Assembly (NCBI GenBank): GCA_003833135.1
Contig: QZLH01000744.1
Coordinates: 10,474 to 50,596, forward strand
Direction of reading: 5' to 3'
Source of the DNA: Oehlia diaphana
Lineage: Eukaryota > Glomeromycota > Glomeromycetes > Glomerales > Glomeraceae
DNA length: 40,123 bases
In this document: positions 21,444-31,700 of the stretch, piece by piece
Numbering within the stretch: the first letter of the stretch is position 1
Layout: each line of letters starts with the position of its first letter
The notes under the pieces: generated by a model
The model's input: the letters and a program-made list of their open reading frames with translations, nothing else
Database searches by the model: none
Told to the model about the DNA's origin: nothing
Position numbers and translations under genes: made by a program

Positions 21444-22799
21444 TTATTGGAGAGTATCTAACTTCATTCTGTATTCATTCCAAGCCCACCATTCTTGAGT
21501 CCATCCTTTAGCCCATACAACTCCAAGATAAACTGGTTTTATATCCTTATTATTATTGTTATTCCCATTATTATTACTATTTCCATCAATTATACTATTT
21601 CCATCAATTATATCATTTCTGTTGTCTTTTTTATTTTCAGTGTCATTTCCATTTTGAACTTGATTCTCATAATCCTTGGATTCAGCTGTTCCGTTATTGC
21701 TGGTATAAATAATCCCATTACCAAGTTCATTCTTATCATCAATGTTAACTTGATTTTCATCATTTTCATTGGGAATATATGATTGATGGTCTAACCTAAA
21801 AACAAATTCTTGGGCATAAATAACTAATTTATTACCTTCAGATTGGCGAAACATATCTTCCAAAGCTTTTGCTCTTGGATTATAAGATCCAACTAAAGAG
21901 GCAATATCAACTCCTGTAACTTGAACTCCATCAATTTCTAAACGTATTCCGTTCAATGTATCTCGCATATTCCAATTTGTGCTCAACTGTCTTGAGAATT
22001 GAATTTGTGAATTTTCCCCACAAATGTCGCCCAAAGTTTCTAAAGCCTTTTGATCTTGTTCATTCAAAAATTTTGTATGAAAACGTATTGAGGCATCAGA
22101 AGACTCTAATTCGAGTGTAAGAACAGCACCTGTAAAAAATTCAATTGCGGAAGATCCCTCAAAATTGGACTTTATGAATTCTTTATGGATTGGAACATCA
22201 CGCAATGATAAAAGAATCTTATCGGCTGAAGTGAAAGGGTCTTTATAACTTAAAGGTTTCGGAGTTTCGGCTTGAAGAAGTTGTGCGAGTCGACATAAAC
22301 CATAATAACGCGCGTCTTCTAATAAACTTTCTCTAAACAAGTCAAGTGACATCCCGGGAGGTAAGTTAACAGAAGAAAGTGGAAATATATTATATCCTCG
22401 AAGGTATCTTAAAATAACTTCAAACGATCGAGGGTCTCTATCAATCGTGATTTCCTTGACGGAAGTATTAGAAGTAACGTATGTTTGAGTACTAGTGCTA
22501 GACTTAGCTTTGTTATAATCAGTTTCCCCAATACTGCTAAGATCGTTAGCTTTTCCAATGTTGTCCGGAGAAATAATATTCATTTTATCTATTCGCGTAG
22601 TTACTGAGTTTACAATATCATCATTTTCTCCTGGCACCTCGTCACAAAGAAAGGTTTGAGTAAAAAAGTTTGGAGAATCAAAAGTTACTGATGAACGATA
22701 AAGACGAAAAGTTTGCTCGCCAACGTGCACAATATATGAATTCATAATAGGTGAAGTTGAGTTTGAAGGATTGTCGTTAAAGTTATGACCGGGCGACAT
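21444..22799 (-). CDS. BTB/POZ (T1-type) domain protein, single exon
   Basis: One uninterrupted frame encodes 451 residues. The BTB fold is seen in two blocks. Residues about 20-55 carry YIVHVGEQTFRLYRSSVTFD and SPNFFTQTFL. Residues about 115-175 carry EITIDRDPRSFEVILRYLRG, then DLFRESLLEDARYYGLCRLA. About 60 Ser/Thr/Asp-rich residues are inserted between the blocks, inside the domain. These landmarks match the potassium-channel-tetramerisation (T1) type of BTB domain, common in fungal proteins that act as oligomerisation or Cullin-3 adaptor modules; the partner is unknown. The C-terminal half has no domain that I recognise and contains an Asn-rich low-complexity stretch, then ends with WAKGWTQEWWAWNEYRMKLD. 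It is the only gene in the window without an intron. Confidence 0.85.
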   Translation of the reverse strand: MSPGHNFNDNPSNSTSPIMNSYIVHVGEQTFRLYRSSVTFDSPNFFTQTFLCDEVPGENDDIVNSVTTRIDKMNIISPDNIGKANDLSSIGETDYNKAKSSTSTQTYVTSNTSVKEITIDRDPRSFEVILRYLRGYNIFPLSSVNLPPGMSLDLFRESLLEDARYYGLCRLAQLLQAETPKPLSYKDPFTSADKILLSLRDVPIHKEFIKSNFEGSSAIEFFTGAVLTLELESSDASIRFHTKFLNEQDQKALETLGDICGENSQIQFSRQLSTNWNMRDTLNGIRLEIDGVQVTGVDIASLVGSYNPRAKALEDMFRQSEGNKLVIYAQEFVFRLDHQSYIPNENDENQVNIDDKNELGNGIIYTSNNGTAESKDYENQVQNGNDTENKKDNRNDIIDGNSIIDGNSNNNGNNNNNKDIKPVYLGVVWAKGWTQEWWAWNEYRMKLDTLQ

Positions 22800-23320
22800 T
22801 TTTATGAATTTGCCTATGGGGATCGTAATATCAGTAAGAAGATATTTATCTAAGAAGTAAATCTAACTTGTATATAAAGAATCAATTTTTTAGATATGTA
22901 TGCTGTTTACTGATTCTCAGATTTTATGGCAACACCAACCCCAACAAACGCATCAATTTATATAACCCCATTCAGATATGTCAACCCAAACCTGCGGCGA
23001 GCCTGTTGTTCTCCGCGCTAATCATATGTAACCGCCAATCGGAATTTCATTAACAAAATTATCAGATGTATGCACGTAAAAAAGATTCATAGATTTGTGA
23101 TCATCTTATGACAGACTATTTATTATGAAACTTTTACTTATAGGTTTGGTTAGTCAATTATGTCAACTTAACTCTGTCAAAAAAAGTAAATTTTGATTGA
23201 ATTCTACTTAGACCGCAGTTATATTAGAAATCTCATATACTCGGAGCAAAAATTAAAATTAAGTACAAGAATTATTACATTATTATGCGAAGGCTAATTT
23301 AGGTTGTTCAAAGGTGAACT
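22800..23320. other. Spacer between HOP2 and BTB gene
   Basis: This contains the BTB promoter side and the HOP2 3' flank. A short GC-richer patch near 22985-23035 stands out, but the overlapping plus-strand frame (22868-23053) has no recognisable domain. I see no other signal. Confidence 0.5.
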
Positions 23321-24524
23321 TTACAAATCTTTCAATGGATCCTCGTTGATATCAATAGGATCTCTCTCGATACACAATTCCTCGTCCTATTATTTAACCG
23401 TAAAAAAGTTAATATCGGCCCTAAAATATTTACTGTGATTCTAACTTACCTCAAATACCTTTTTCTTCATATCAATAGCATCCAATATTGTCGAGACAAT
23501 CTCGTCAAACTATTAACAGAGCATCTTCAATATATTTGAAAGAAAGATTTTTGAAAGTAAATAACGTTACCATTCTTTTTCTCTGTCTCCAGAATTTACG
23601 ATTTTTCTCAAACTTTTCATCAATTCGTTTTGCATCATCAACAGAAAATTGTTTAGTGCCTGACTGTAATTCTTTTAGCCGTTCTTCATATTTCCTGTTC
23701 TGAATTTAAATAAATAAATTTTCATAAAAATAATGTAACTAACTTTGCCTTAGCGACGCAAGTACGCGACTTACCTGTTCGGTTAGAACTTTCAGTCTTT
23801 AAGTGAAAATTAAAATTTTGCAATTAGAGATTATTCTCTACATGTTTCACTTAAAAAACTCTTATATACCTCTCCTCGCATTGCTCATTAGTAAGAGAAT
23901 TATTCAATGCAGCCAATTCTAGTCAACACGAAATTAAAGTTAATTGTTTTATGACTTATAGAATTAAACTTAAAATTTCACATACCTGACGTTAATTGTC
24001 TATTTTTCTCCTTGTATTTATCAACTTCCTTCTTAAGTTCCTCGATTTTTGAATCCATATCATTCAATTCTTCCTGTGAAGGTGATTCGAATTGTTCCTA
24101 TATTTAAATTAAATTATGATCAAATCTTTAGTAAGAACTGAGTTTCCGATAACTTACCTGATTAATGACATAAACACTTTGCTTCCCATAGACTTTCTGA
24201 CGAACTTCAGATTTAACTGCAAGAGCGTTCAACACCTTCTGTGCGACCGACTTAGTTATAGCTCCATGAAGATTATTTGAAACATCGGCTATTATATTTT
24301 ATTGTAGTAGTGATAAAAAAAGTATAGATTTATATACAAGTTATTATTGGAAGGATACTAGCACTGTAAGGTCTATTCGTCTTTCTCAAATAATCCACGA
24401 TCATTTGTTCTGCTATTTTTAATAATTTTTAAAAGAATTAATATTAATCCTATTAACAATTGTAATAGATTAGTTTAATACCGTCATCGCCTTTAGCAGC
24501 GGGAACTTTCTTTATTTTAGCCAT
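23321..24524 (-). CDS. HOP2: Homologous-pairing protein 2 (HOP2 / PSMC3IP)
   Basis: Nine exons (24524-24482, 24412-24359, 24288-24158, 24097-23986, 23918-23870, 23796-23775, 23699-23571, 23509-23450, 23386-23321) join to 221 residues, close to the human protein (217). The N-terminal winged-helix DNA-binding domain reads EQMIVDYLRKTNRPYSATDV, then SNNLHGAITKSVAQKVLNAL and KVYGKQSVYVINQ. A leucine-zipper coiled coil follows (ELNDMDSKIEELKKEVDKYK, KNRQLTSELAALNNSL), then the C-terminal helical cap (KFWRQRKRMFDEIVSTILDA). HOP2 works with MND1 to help DMC1/RAD51 strand invasion in meiosis. The frame is intact with good splice sites, including a 22-nt exon, so the gene looks functional. It diverges from a coiled-coil gene across only 243 bp. 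Confidence 0.95.
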
Positions 24525-24767
24525 TTTTAAGAAAAATAATATAGTAATAAGGAAAGAAACGCGTTCCTAGAATCCTAGTTCTTATTAAGACGAGATCAAC
24601 ACGCGATTATTAATATCTATATAGTATAATAAAATAATAAAAATGAATTTTAACATAAAAACATAAATAAAAAAAGGAATTAAGGAAATATAAGTTTGTG
24701 CAACTTAAAATAAACTCATTAAGTATATAATCGCATTAAATTTTCTTTTAATCAAATTAATTTTAAA
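24525..24767. promoter_or_regulatory. Divergent promoter of HOP2 and coiled-coil gene
   Basis: 243 bp lie between the two start codons. The region is AT-rich and must serve both genes, which raises the possibility of shared regulation. I recognise no specific meiotic control element in it. Confidence 0.45.
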
Positions 24768-26207
24768 ATGAGAAAACGCACTTTAACTGGGGAAAACGTT
24801 AGGAAGAAAACTACATCGGCAGCCAACTTTTTTAATCAAGCTGGTTTCTTACTATTTCTATTTTTTCGGTTATCTCTTATTATCTATTTTTTTAACAATG
24901 ACCTCGACTTAGGTCCGCAAAAATCTAATAAAAGTGGCGCAGTAATGAATACGATCAAGAGAGCTAACCACCAAATCAATGCTCAATCGATAGATAATGA
25001 CAACACTATAATGGGAAGAAGTAATCGAGCCCTATTTGACAAAGAAGAATATGCGCTTAGAAATACTTATAAACGCGACGACGATATTGATGAGGACAAT
25101 GAAAGAAGTACCGGGTAAAAAATTAATTGTGGAGTTTTGTTATGAAATTTATAGTAAAATATGAAACTTTTTTTCAATATGAAGGAGCAATGATATGGCT
25201 GAATTGATTGGACTCCTTCAATGTGAGTTACAATTATCTTCAATTTATTTTTTGAGTATAATATATACGACTCGATCTAAGATAAATAATACTAAACCTC
25301 CTCGGCTGGCACCAACTAAACAAATATTCCAAACAATAACGCTTACTATAGCTAAAACCAAGAGAAGGTCCTTATCAAAATTAAACAAATTTGAACGTGA
25401 ACAAGGAGCACGATTAGAAAAAGCCAAGGAAATGATTGATGGTGAAAGTGGTATTATAACCATTTGGGTTAAAGAAATGTAAGAATATCGATCCGGGCAA
25501 CACAGAATCTAAAATTAAAGCTTCCTCAAAAAACAAAGAAATTAACAACGAATTGAATTTACTCGCTGTTAATTTCTCTTGGAATATCTCTAAATGTGCC
25601 CATTCGCGGATGTCGGATTGAAACACTAATCATATAGAAATTTTCTAATTGCTCGTCTCGTTATGTAGGAAAGAAATTACGTCAAATGTAAAAAGAAAGA
25701 TTGATAACCGATTAGAACGTGAGAAAGAATACATCAAGAAACTAAGGCTTGATCTTGAGAATTACCAGGTTTAATTTAATAAAATTCAAGATACTATTTC
25801 TTTGCATAGTTTAAACGTTTTTAATATGAATATTTAACAGATAATGACGGCAAAAACATTAGATAACCTCGCAAAGCTTCACACGCAATCCCAAAAGTTA
25901 GGGCGGAATCTTGATAACAATTTGAAGCAACTTTGTATGATAACTAAATTATTTTGCTAAAAATGATGAATAATTCTGACTTCTATTAATGTTATCTAGA
26001 TGCAGTCGACGAAGCTGAATTAAATGAAGCACTAGAACAATTTATTAAACAACAAAACCACGTTCATAAAAAGTTATTGCATACAAACAAGGTAAAATAG
26101 AAAGAAATTTATTTTAATTCATTTTAACGATATCCACCATTTCTTTTTAACAAAATCAGAAGGACCACGACATGACTGCACTCAAAAATCAGTTATCTGG
26201 TTGCTAG
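24768..26207 (+). CDS. Unrecognised coiled-coil protein divergent from HOP2
   Basis: I reconstruct eight exons (24768-24843, 24913-25114, 25185-25222, 25352-25478, 25669-25768, 25841-25934, 26000-26091, 26160-26207) giving 258 residues. The N-terminus is basic (MRKRTLTGENVRKK) and then polar and disordered up to an acidic DDDIDEDNE patch. From about residue 115 it is almost continuous helix with heptad character: LNKFEREQGARLEKAKEM, RKIDNRLEREKEYIKKLRL, LDNLAKLHTQSQKLGRNL, ELNEALEQFIKQQNHVH. I cannot name the family. The pattern of a disordered head and long coiled coil is shared by kinetochore, cohesin-associated and synaptonemal-axis (Cor1/SYCP3-type) proteins, and head-to-head pairing with HOP2 makes a chromosome role worth testing; this is inference only. 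Introns 1 and 3 have lengths divisible by three and lack stops, so retention would keep the frame. The exon 4 donor at 25479 was picked because it restores the phase. Confidence 0.65.
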
Positions 26208-27001
26208 TTGGATCGAAGTATTGAGAAATTTTAAATAACAACAAATTGGCTTTGTAGATTTCAATATTATACAAGTACAATATTAATTAACGATTTTATA
26301 AGCGAAGAGTAAACATAAATAATTTTCTTTTACTTAAATATAAATATTAGTTCCCTTTACAAATTTTAAGTCCACGGATTAAAACACTGACTGAGAGGTG
26401 TAACTTCGTAACAACCACCTAATATCTAATGCATACCATTGAGCTCGTATAAAAGAAATAAACTATAATTTATATAACAATGCATAACAGCTAATAGATA
26501 ATCCGATTTCATTGTTTCAAAGTTCGTTAAATTTAACCTAAACGTCTTAGGCTAAACCCTAACCTTGACAAGAAATGTGAAACAAATGAAATAGAAATTT
26601 GTGAACGAAATCACAAAGAATATGAAGTAACAAAGAGAACAAGGCGGTACAAAGCACAACAATCGCGATTGAACTAAAAATAGATCGATCATACATGCTT
26701 TGTTTTATTTTAGATCTCCACTAATGGAAATTATTAATTTAAATTTGTGTCACTTCAATTCTCAAGTATATAGAGTAACAATTTGGAGGAAATGGTCTTT
26801 GACGGCTTTTCAAAGTCGCCCTTAGAAATTTAGCTCAGCTCCTATTCCTTGGACTAGATTCCAAATTTTAATTTTTTAGTTAAATCGCTGGATCGATTAT
26901 AAAGTCTTTTCGTATCGAAAATAAAAATATCTAGTCCAAGGGATTTTCTCTCTCTTTTGTAGTTCTAAATTTTTCATTGTAGCTTTTTTTCTCCTTGAAT
27001 A
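26208..27001. other. Gene-free spacer with long-range hairpin
   Basis: No coding region can be supported. The right part contains an inverted repeat of 12 bp at 26847-26858 and 26930-26941 (described separately). The last 60 bp are the presumed 5' UTR of the alginate-lyase-like gene, with a pyrimidine-rich stretch before the ATG. Confidence 0.55.
26847..26941. repeat. Perfect 12-bp inverted repeat, 95-bp hairpin
   Basis: ccttggactaga at 26847 is repeated in reverse complement at 26930. A 71-bp interior separates the arms. The interior pairs weakly next to the arms, so the structure could be a tiny inverted-repeat element or a transcribed hairpin. No function can be read from the sequence alone. 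Confidence 0.6.
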
Positions 27002-28545
27002 ATGAAAAATATACAAAATTTTACTATAATTTTTATCATTAATCTTTGTATGTCGCTAAAAACAATCATCGCCCAAAGTAAGTTATTTCGGAAGTTAGTA
27101 ATTTTATGATTGTCTTTAATTTGCCACATTAATTTCACGTTATTATTTCTAATTTATAGTATCATTAAAAGTCGATTATGTTACAATCGAGGGATTAGAA
27201 TACTTTAAGTCACATAATTTTTCTTCAAATAATCCAAATCCAGCGTTAAAATCAATAAATTCGACAGCTTCAATAGCTTTAAAAAATGATAGTCCATATT
27301 CAGTAATGAACACAACAGTTACACCACCGAATGGTAATAAACGAGAATATATCTCATATGCACCATATTTATGGCCATCTTGTAAGGGTATAAAAAATAT
27401 CACTGATCCGGAAACTCAATGTCCCTACAAGCCACGCGACGGATTATATAATCCTGATGTTAGAAACCTATCAGATCCAGTTGATTCTAGAAATATGGTT
27501 AAAGATGTATTAAGTTTATCGATTTTTTATCAATTACACGGGGATGAAAATTTTGCCGAAAAAGCCGTACAGTTGTTGGATACTTGGTTTGTTAATGAAG
27601 AAACTAGTATGTTACCTGAAGTTATTTATGGTCAAATAAAAAGAGGTCCAGGCGAATGGAAAGGAAGAGAAGAAGGAATTCTTGATACGCGCTTATATGT
27701 CGGTATATTTGTTTATCTTGTAATTAACGATACGTGCTACATATTAACCCATTGCTTTCTGCTTTTCTTAGGTATATATTCCAGTTGCGGTTAGAATTCT
27801 AGAAAAATCACGTGCATGGAATGATAATATTGACAAAGGAATAAGGAATTGGATTTCGGATTTTTCAAATTGGTTAATGAATTCCAACTTGGGAAAACAA
27901 GCATTCAAAAGATCAAATAATCATGCAACATTTTATGTAGCACAATTAGCGACATACTTGGAATTTTCCGGAAGAATAGATGAAGCAAGAAATCTCATAA
28001 GAAAATTTTCCGAAACAACATTTCAAAATATGATATTAAAATCGGGAGAACAGCCAATGGAGAGTAAACGAACAAAACCATATCATTATCAATGTTTTAA
28101 TTTAGAAGCATTAACATACATTGCTTTGTTATCCCAAAAAATAAATGGAACAAATTTATGGGAAATTAGAACAAAAGATGGCGCTACCATCCAAAATGCC
28201 GTTGATTACTTAATTCCTCTAAAAAATCAGGATGCTGGCCAGGAAGGTGAATCTATTCTTTTGCCTGCTTTATATAAGGCTAGAGATTATTATGGAGATC
28301 AATCTGGTAAGTATGCGAATACTATTAGTAAATTTTTAAAAACGACAAATGGTGCTTCTGAATGGTGGACCATATATAGCCCTAAGAGTTTAAGAGATGG
28401 TAATGTTAAAAATAGCAATGGTAAATCTTATAATTATGATAATTATGATTCTTATTCAGAAAATTCTGCTACATCTTTATTTGGAACTTCATTATATGCC
28501 ATGCTTAGTTTCGGCTTGGGAGTTTTCTTTATGTTTTTGTACTAA
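27002..28545 (+). CDS. Secreted, probably GPI-anchored alginate-lyase-like protein
   Basis: Three exons (27002-27077, 27160-about 27698, 27772-28545) encode about 462 residues. The first exon is a signal peptide (hydrophobic FTIIFIINLCMSLKTIIAQ). The body matches the alginate-lyase domain (PF05426, alpha/alpha toroid): YISYAPYLWPSC, CPYKPRDGLYNPDV, EEGILDTRL, RSNNHATFYVAQLATYLEFS and TKPYHYQCFNLEALTYIALL. The NNH motif and the downstream YHYQ tyrosine correspond to the catalytic Asn, His and Tyr of PL5-type lyases. The C-terminus has a Ser/Asn-rich spacer followed by a terminal hydrophobic segment (LYAMLSFGLGVFFMFLY), typical of a GPI-anchor signal. The substrate is unknown; many fungal members are not proven alginate lyases. 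The second intron's donor is ambiguous: GTCGGT after 27698 gives the best family match, while GTAATT at 27720 adds seven residues. Confidence 0.85.
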
Positions 28546-28834
28546 ATAATCCTTTAATATTATTATTTTCAAAATTTATGTGAGCTGGTTTCTTTTAATT
28601 ATTTATTAACTTAATTAATTTTAGAAAATTCAAATTAGATTTGTAATTGTAATTTTATTTCGTAACAAATAAAATACACTAGCTGTGTTTTTTGTAAGAT
28701 ACAGAAATAATCGGTCGTACAGAGTAACACAAAAAAATTCCTCAAAATAGAGTACTTATGCGTCAATGAATTATTATTTTTTATTAAAGTCGACTTAATA
28801 ACCAAACAGATCCAAACAGGAAATTGTTAATATT
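28546..28834. other. Convergent 3' spacer
   Basis: 289 bp between the stop codons of the lyase-like gene and IRC3. It is AT-rich with no gene. Confidence 0.6.
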
Positions 28835-31398
28835 TTATATAAGAGGCCCTACTTTAACTTTATATTTTTCTTTTTTCTTTTTCTCCTTTTCTTTCTTTTT
28901 TTCAACTATCAATCTTTGCTTTTGCTTTAATTTCCAATTTTTTTCAGCACCTTCAATTATCTTCGTCATCAAATTTGATGCTTGACCTTTATTCAATCGA
29001 TTCAATTCTTCTTCGCTCAAGCTAACTAATTTTTTTTTCAACCAATTGGTCTGTTGTTTTGTTAATGGATGATTTCGCCATTTGGCATATCGCGAAGCTA
29101 TAGTATTCGCGGTCTTTATTCCACATTTTTCTTTAATCCATCTATCGCAGGCACGTATCGTGGAAAATAATGAATCACTCGTAATGGGTAAATTTTCTAT
29201 AACATAATAATGCTTCATAGTACCTTTAACCATTCTGGAAATTCTTTTACGTTTTATAGCACAATATGTTCCTACAAAACATGAACAACAATAAATTACA
29301 ATATCATAAATAAGAACTAATATAAATATGCAATTAATTTCGTACCATTTTCTTTTTTTACTTTTATTGTCCCATAAGATTGTAATGATATAACATACGA
29401 GTCTTCTCCGACTCTAAGCCATACATTCTCTGAAATACTTCCAATGTATTTCGCTCCTGAGCAATCATCAATAATTTCAAAAGGATTACTATATTCTGTT
29501 ATATGAATCTTTGTTGGTGTATCTATTGTTATTTTTGATTTTTTTTCTTCTTTCTTGTGTATGTAAAGTGATTCTAAATTCTCATCTGCAAGGTAATAAG
29601 GACTAAATAAATATAAAAATCACGCAATAATTAACTACACAAAACTAACCCTTCATTTCCATTGTAGGATCTAATCCTAACAAAGTAGGAGTAGTAACTA
29701 AATCGGGAATTTGGCTATAAGAATCGATAAAATCTAATACCAAACAATCCTCCTTTTCTGGAGAAAGACGCATTCCGCGTCCAATCATTTGTTGAAAGAG
29801 TACAGGTGATTTGGTTGGTCTACTCATTATTACACAATCAATATTTGGTATGTCAGTGCCTTCGGTCAATATACCGCAATTCACTAGAACAGGGAACTTT
29901 CCTTCTTTGAATTCTTTTAGGGTTTCTGCACGAATATGAGACTTCGTTTTACCACTTATTCCGCGAGCATCAAGTCCATACCTTTTAAACACTGCTGTCA
30001 AACTTTCAATGTGCTTAATGTCTACCCCAAAAACCAACGTGGATTTTCTCTGCGCTTTAAATAAGAAATCATAAGTAATAAGCTCACCTTTTGTCAAATA
30101 ACGAACAATAATGGAACAAAAGACTTACCTGCCAGTTCAAGATATGTACGCACAATAACATTATTACGCGAATCCACATTGAGATATTTGGAGAGATCAT
30201 TCATATGAAAATCTTCCTTATAGCTTCTAACTTTGGATAAATCAACGTTGGTTTTTATTGTAGTTACCCTGAGATTACAAAGCCTATATATGAATGCTTA
30301 ATTAGAATAATTCCACTATAAGTCTACGGTTAAATATACTGAATTTATCACTTACCATTTTTCCCGAATCATATCCAAGAAGTCCTTATGATATGTAATC
30401 TCGTCGAATGCATTTATCAGCGCTAATCCATCATATCTTCGAACTGTAGCAGAACATCCCCAAACAAACAAATGAGTTTCTTTCTTATCGGCACCAAAAT
30501 ACTTTAGAATTCTGCGGTAAGACGATGCTGCAACATGATGGGCCTATTATAAATATATCGTATGTATTGATTAATAATATTCACCAATGATCAACAACAA
30601 ACAATTACTAAAACAAATTACTTCGTCAATTATAATAGCCTTAAAGTGAGACGGATTATATTTTCCAATGCGATGTGATTCTAATTTTCCAAGTGTATTT
30701 ACACTACCAAGAATAACTTCTGCATCTCCTTTTGCTCTCCTTTCACCTTGATCTATTTCAATCGACTGTAAAATTTGTTATTCCTTTATCTGGAATAAAA
30801 AAATTTATAAACAATTCCTACCAAATCTGAATGTTTTTTAATTTGACTAAATGCCTGATCAATCAATTCTTCTCGGTGAGCGAGTATAAGAACTTTATCG
30901 GCATCAGGAAAAGGAGATGGAATTTGTTTAATTAAATTTGAAAAGATAACCTATCGATGTATAAATTCTTTCGATATTAACACGTGTGATTATGATTTGC
31001 CGTATCTTTTGATGTAATGTCAATTACCGTTTTTCCACTTCCTATAATATAGATTCTTAGGGATTAATATAATTTTGACTTTATATAAACAAGAAATGCG
31101 CGTAAATATTGTAAATTTATTTGTCCGACTTACCTACAGGTAACGATACAATTTGGCGGTTAACTTTATGATCAAGAAACTTGCTTAGACAGGTATCAAT
31201 GCATTCTTTTTGATATGGTCTTAAATAGGTTAAAGTTGAACTATAACGCATGTTTACCTGTACTACGCTACCCAAACTTTTTCGTATAGGAAAGTTCAAG
31301 CAAACGCGTTCAGAGTTTCTTATAGTCGTTTTACGAAACTCTAACACGCCTCTCCATGGTAATTGTTCAAACATGAAACTTAAATAGAACATTTTCAA
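28835..31398 (-). CDS. IRC3: Mitochondrial DEAH-box helicase, IRC3-like
   Basis: Nine exons (31398-31134, 31041-31028, 30950-30822, 30765-30622, 30543-30356, 30283-30129, 30054-29650, 29585-29346, 29271-28835) give 658 residues, near yeast Irc3 (about 690). The N-terminus is basic and hydroxylated, like a mitochondrial presequence, and leads to [14 protein letters not shown]. Superfamily 2 motifs follow: Walker A PVGSGKT (K92), [17 protein letters not shown] split by an intron, WGCSAT, then in the second RecA lobe [26 protein letters not shown] and [13 protein letters not shown] long C-terminal region ends in a Lys/Glu-rich coiled tail. In yeast this double-strand helicase protects mitochondrial DNA. 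The Walker A lysine sits on a 14-nt exon. Start choice between the nearby in-frame ATGs (31398 and the third codon) is not resolved. Confidence 0.93.
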
Positions 31399-31700
31399 AA
31401 GGGATTGATGCCACCAATTTTAGTTCTAAATTTTATCTGTTATATTTATATATAATCCGCAGTTACCGCAATTCCGCAGATAAGATATACAAATTAGGGA
31501 GTACAATTGCCACGTGGAAAGAATTAAAGGGCAACTTTTAAAAAAGGGAGATAGTCGGACTCGGCACCCTGAATTGTACATCAGAGCAAAAAAAAAAATT
31601 TTTTTTTTTTTTTCAAAAAATTTTTATAAACAATCGAGATTTTTTTTAATCTATAATTTTGCTACATTAAATCTTGAGAATTTCCTTCCATCCTTCAAGT
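31399..31700. promoter_or_regulatory. Divergent region between IRC3 and eIF4A
   Basis: 302 bp separate the start codons of these divergent genes. An A-run followed by a T-run (31588-31616) and a pyrimidine-rich segment lie on the eIF4A side, as is common upstream of highly expressed translation genes. No specific site is recognised. Confidence 0.45.

Noticed and set aside
21495..21782. 95-codon plus-strand frame made of I, S and N
   Set aside because: It is the antisense shadow of the Asn/Asp-rich tail of the BTB protein.
22868..23053. 61-codon plus-strand open frame
   Set aside because: No domain, no context, and located in the promoter side of the BTB gene.
24768..26207. Coiled-coil gene as MND1, the partner of HOP2
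   Set aside because: The N-terminus lacks the winged-helix start expected of MND1, and the protein shows no MND1 motif.
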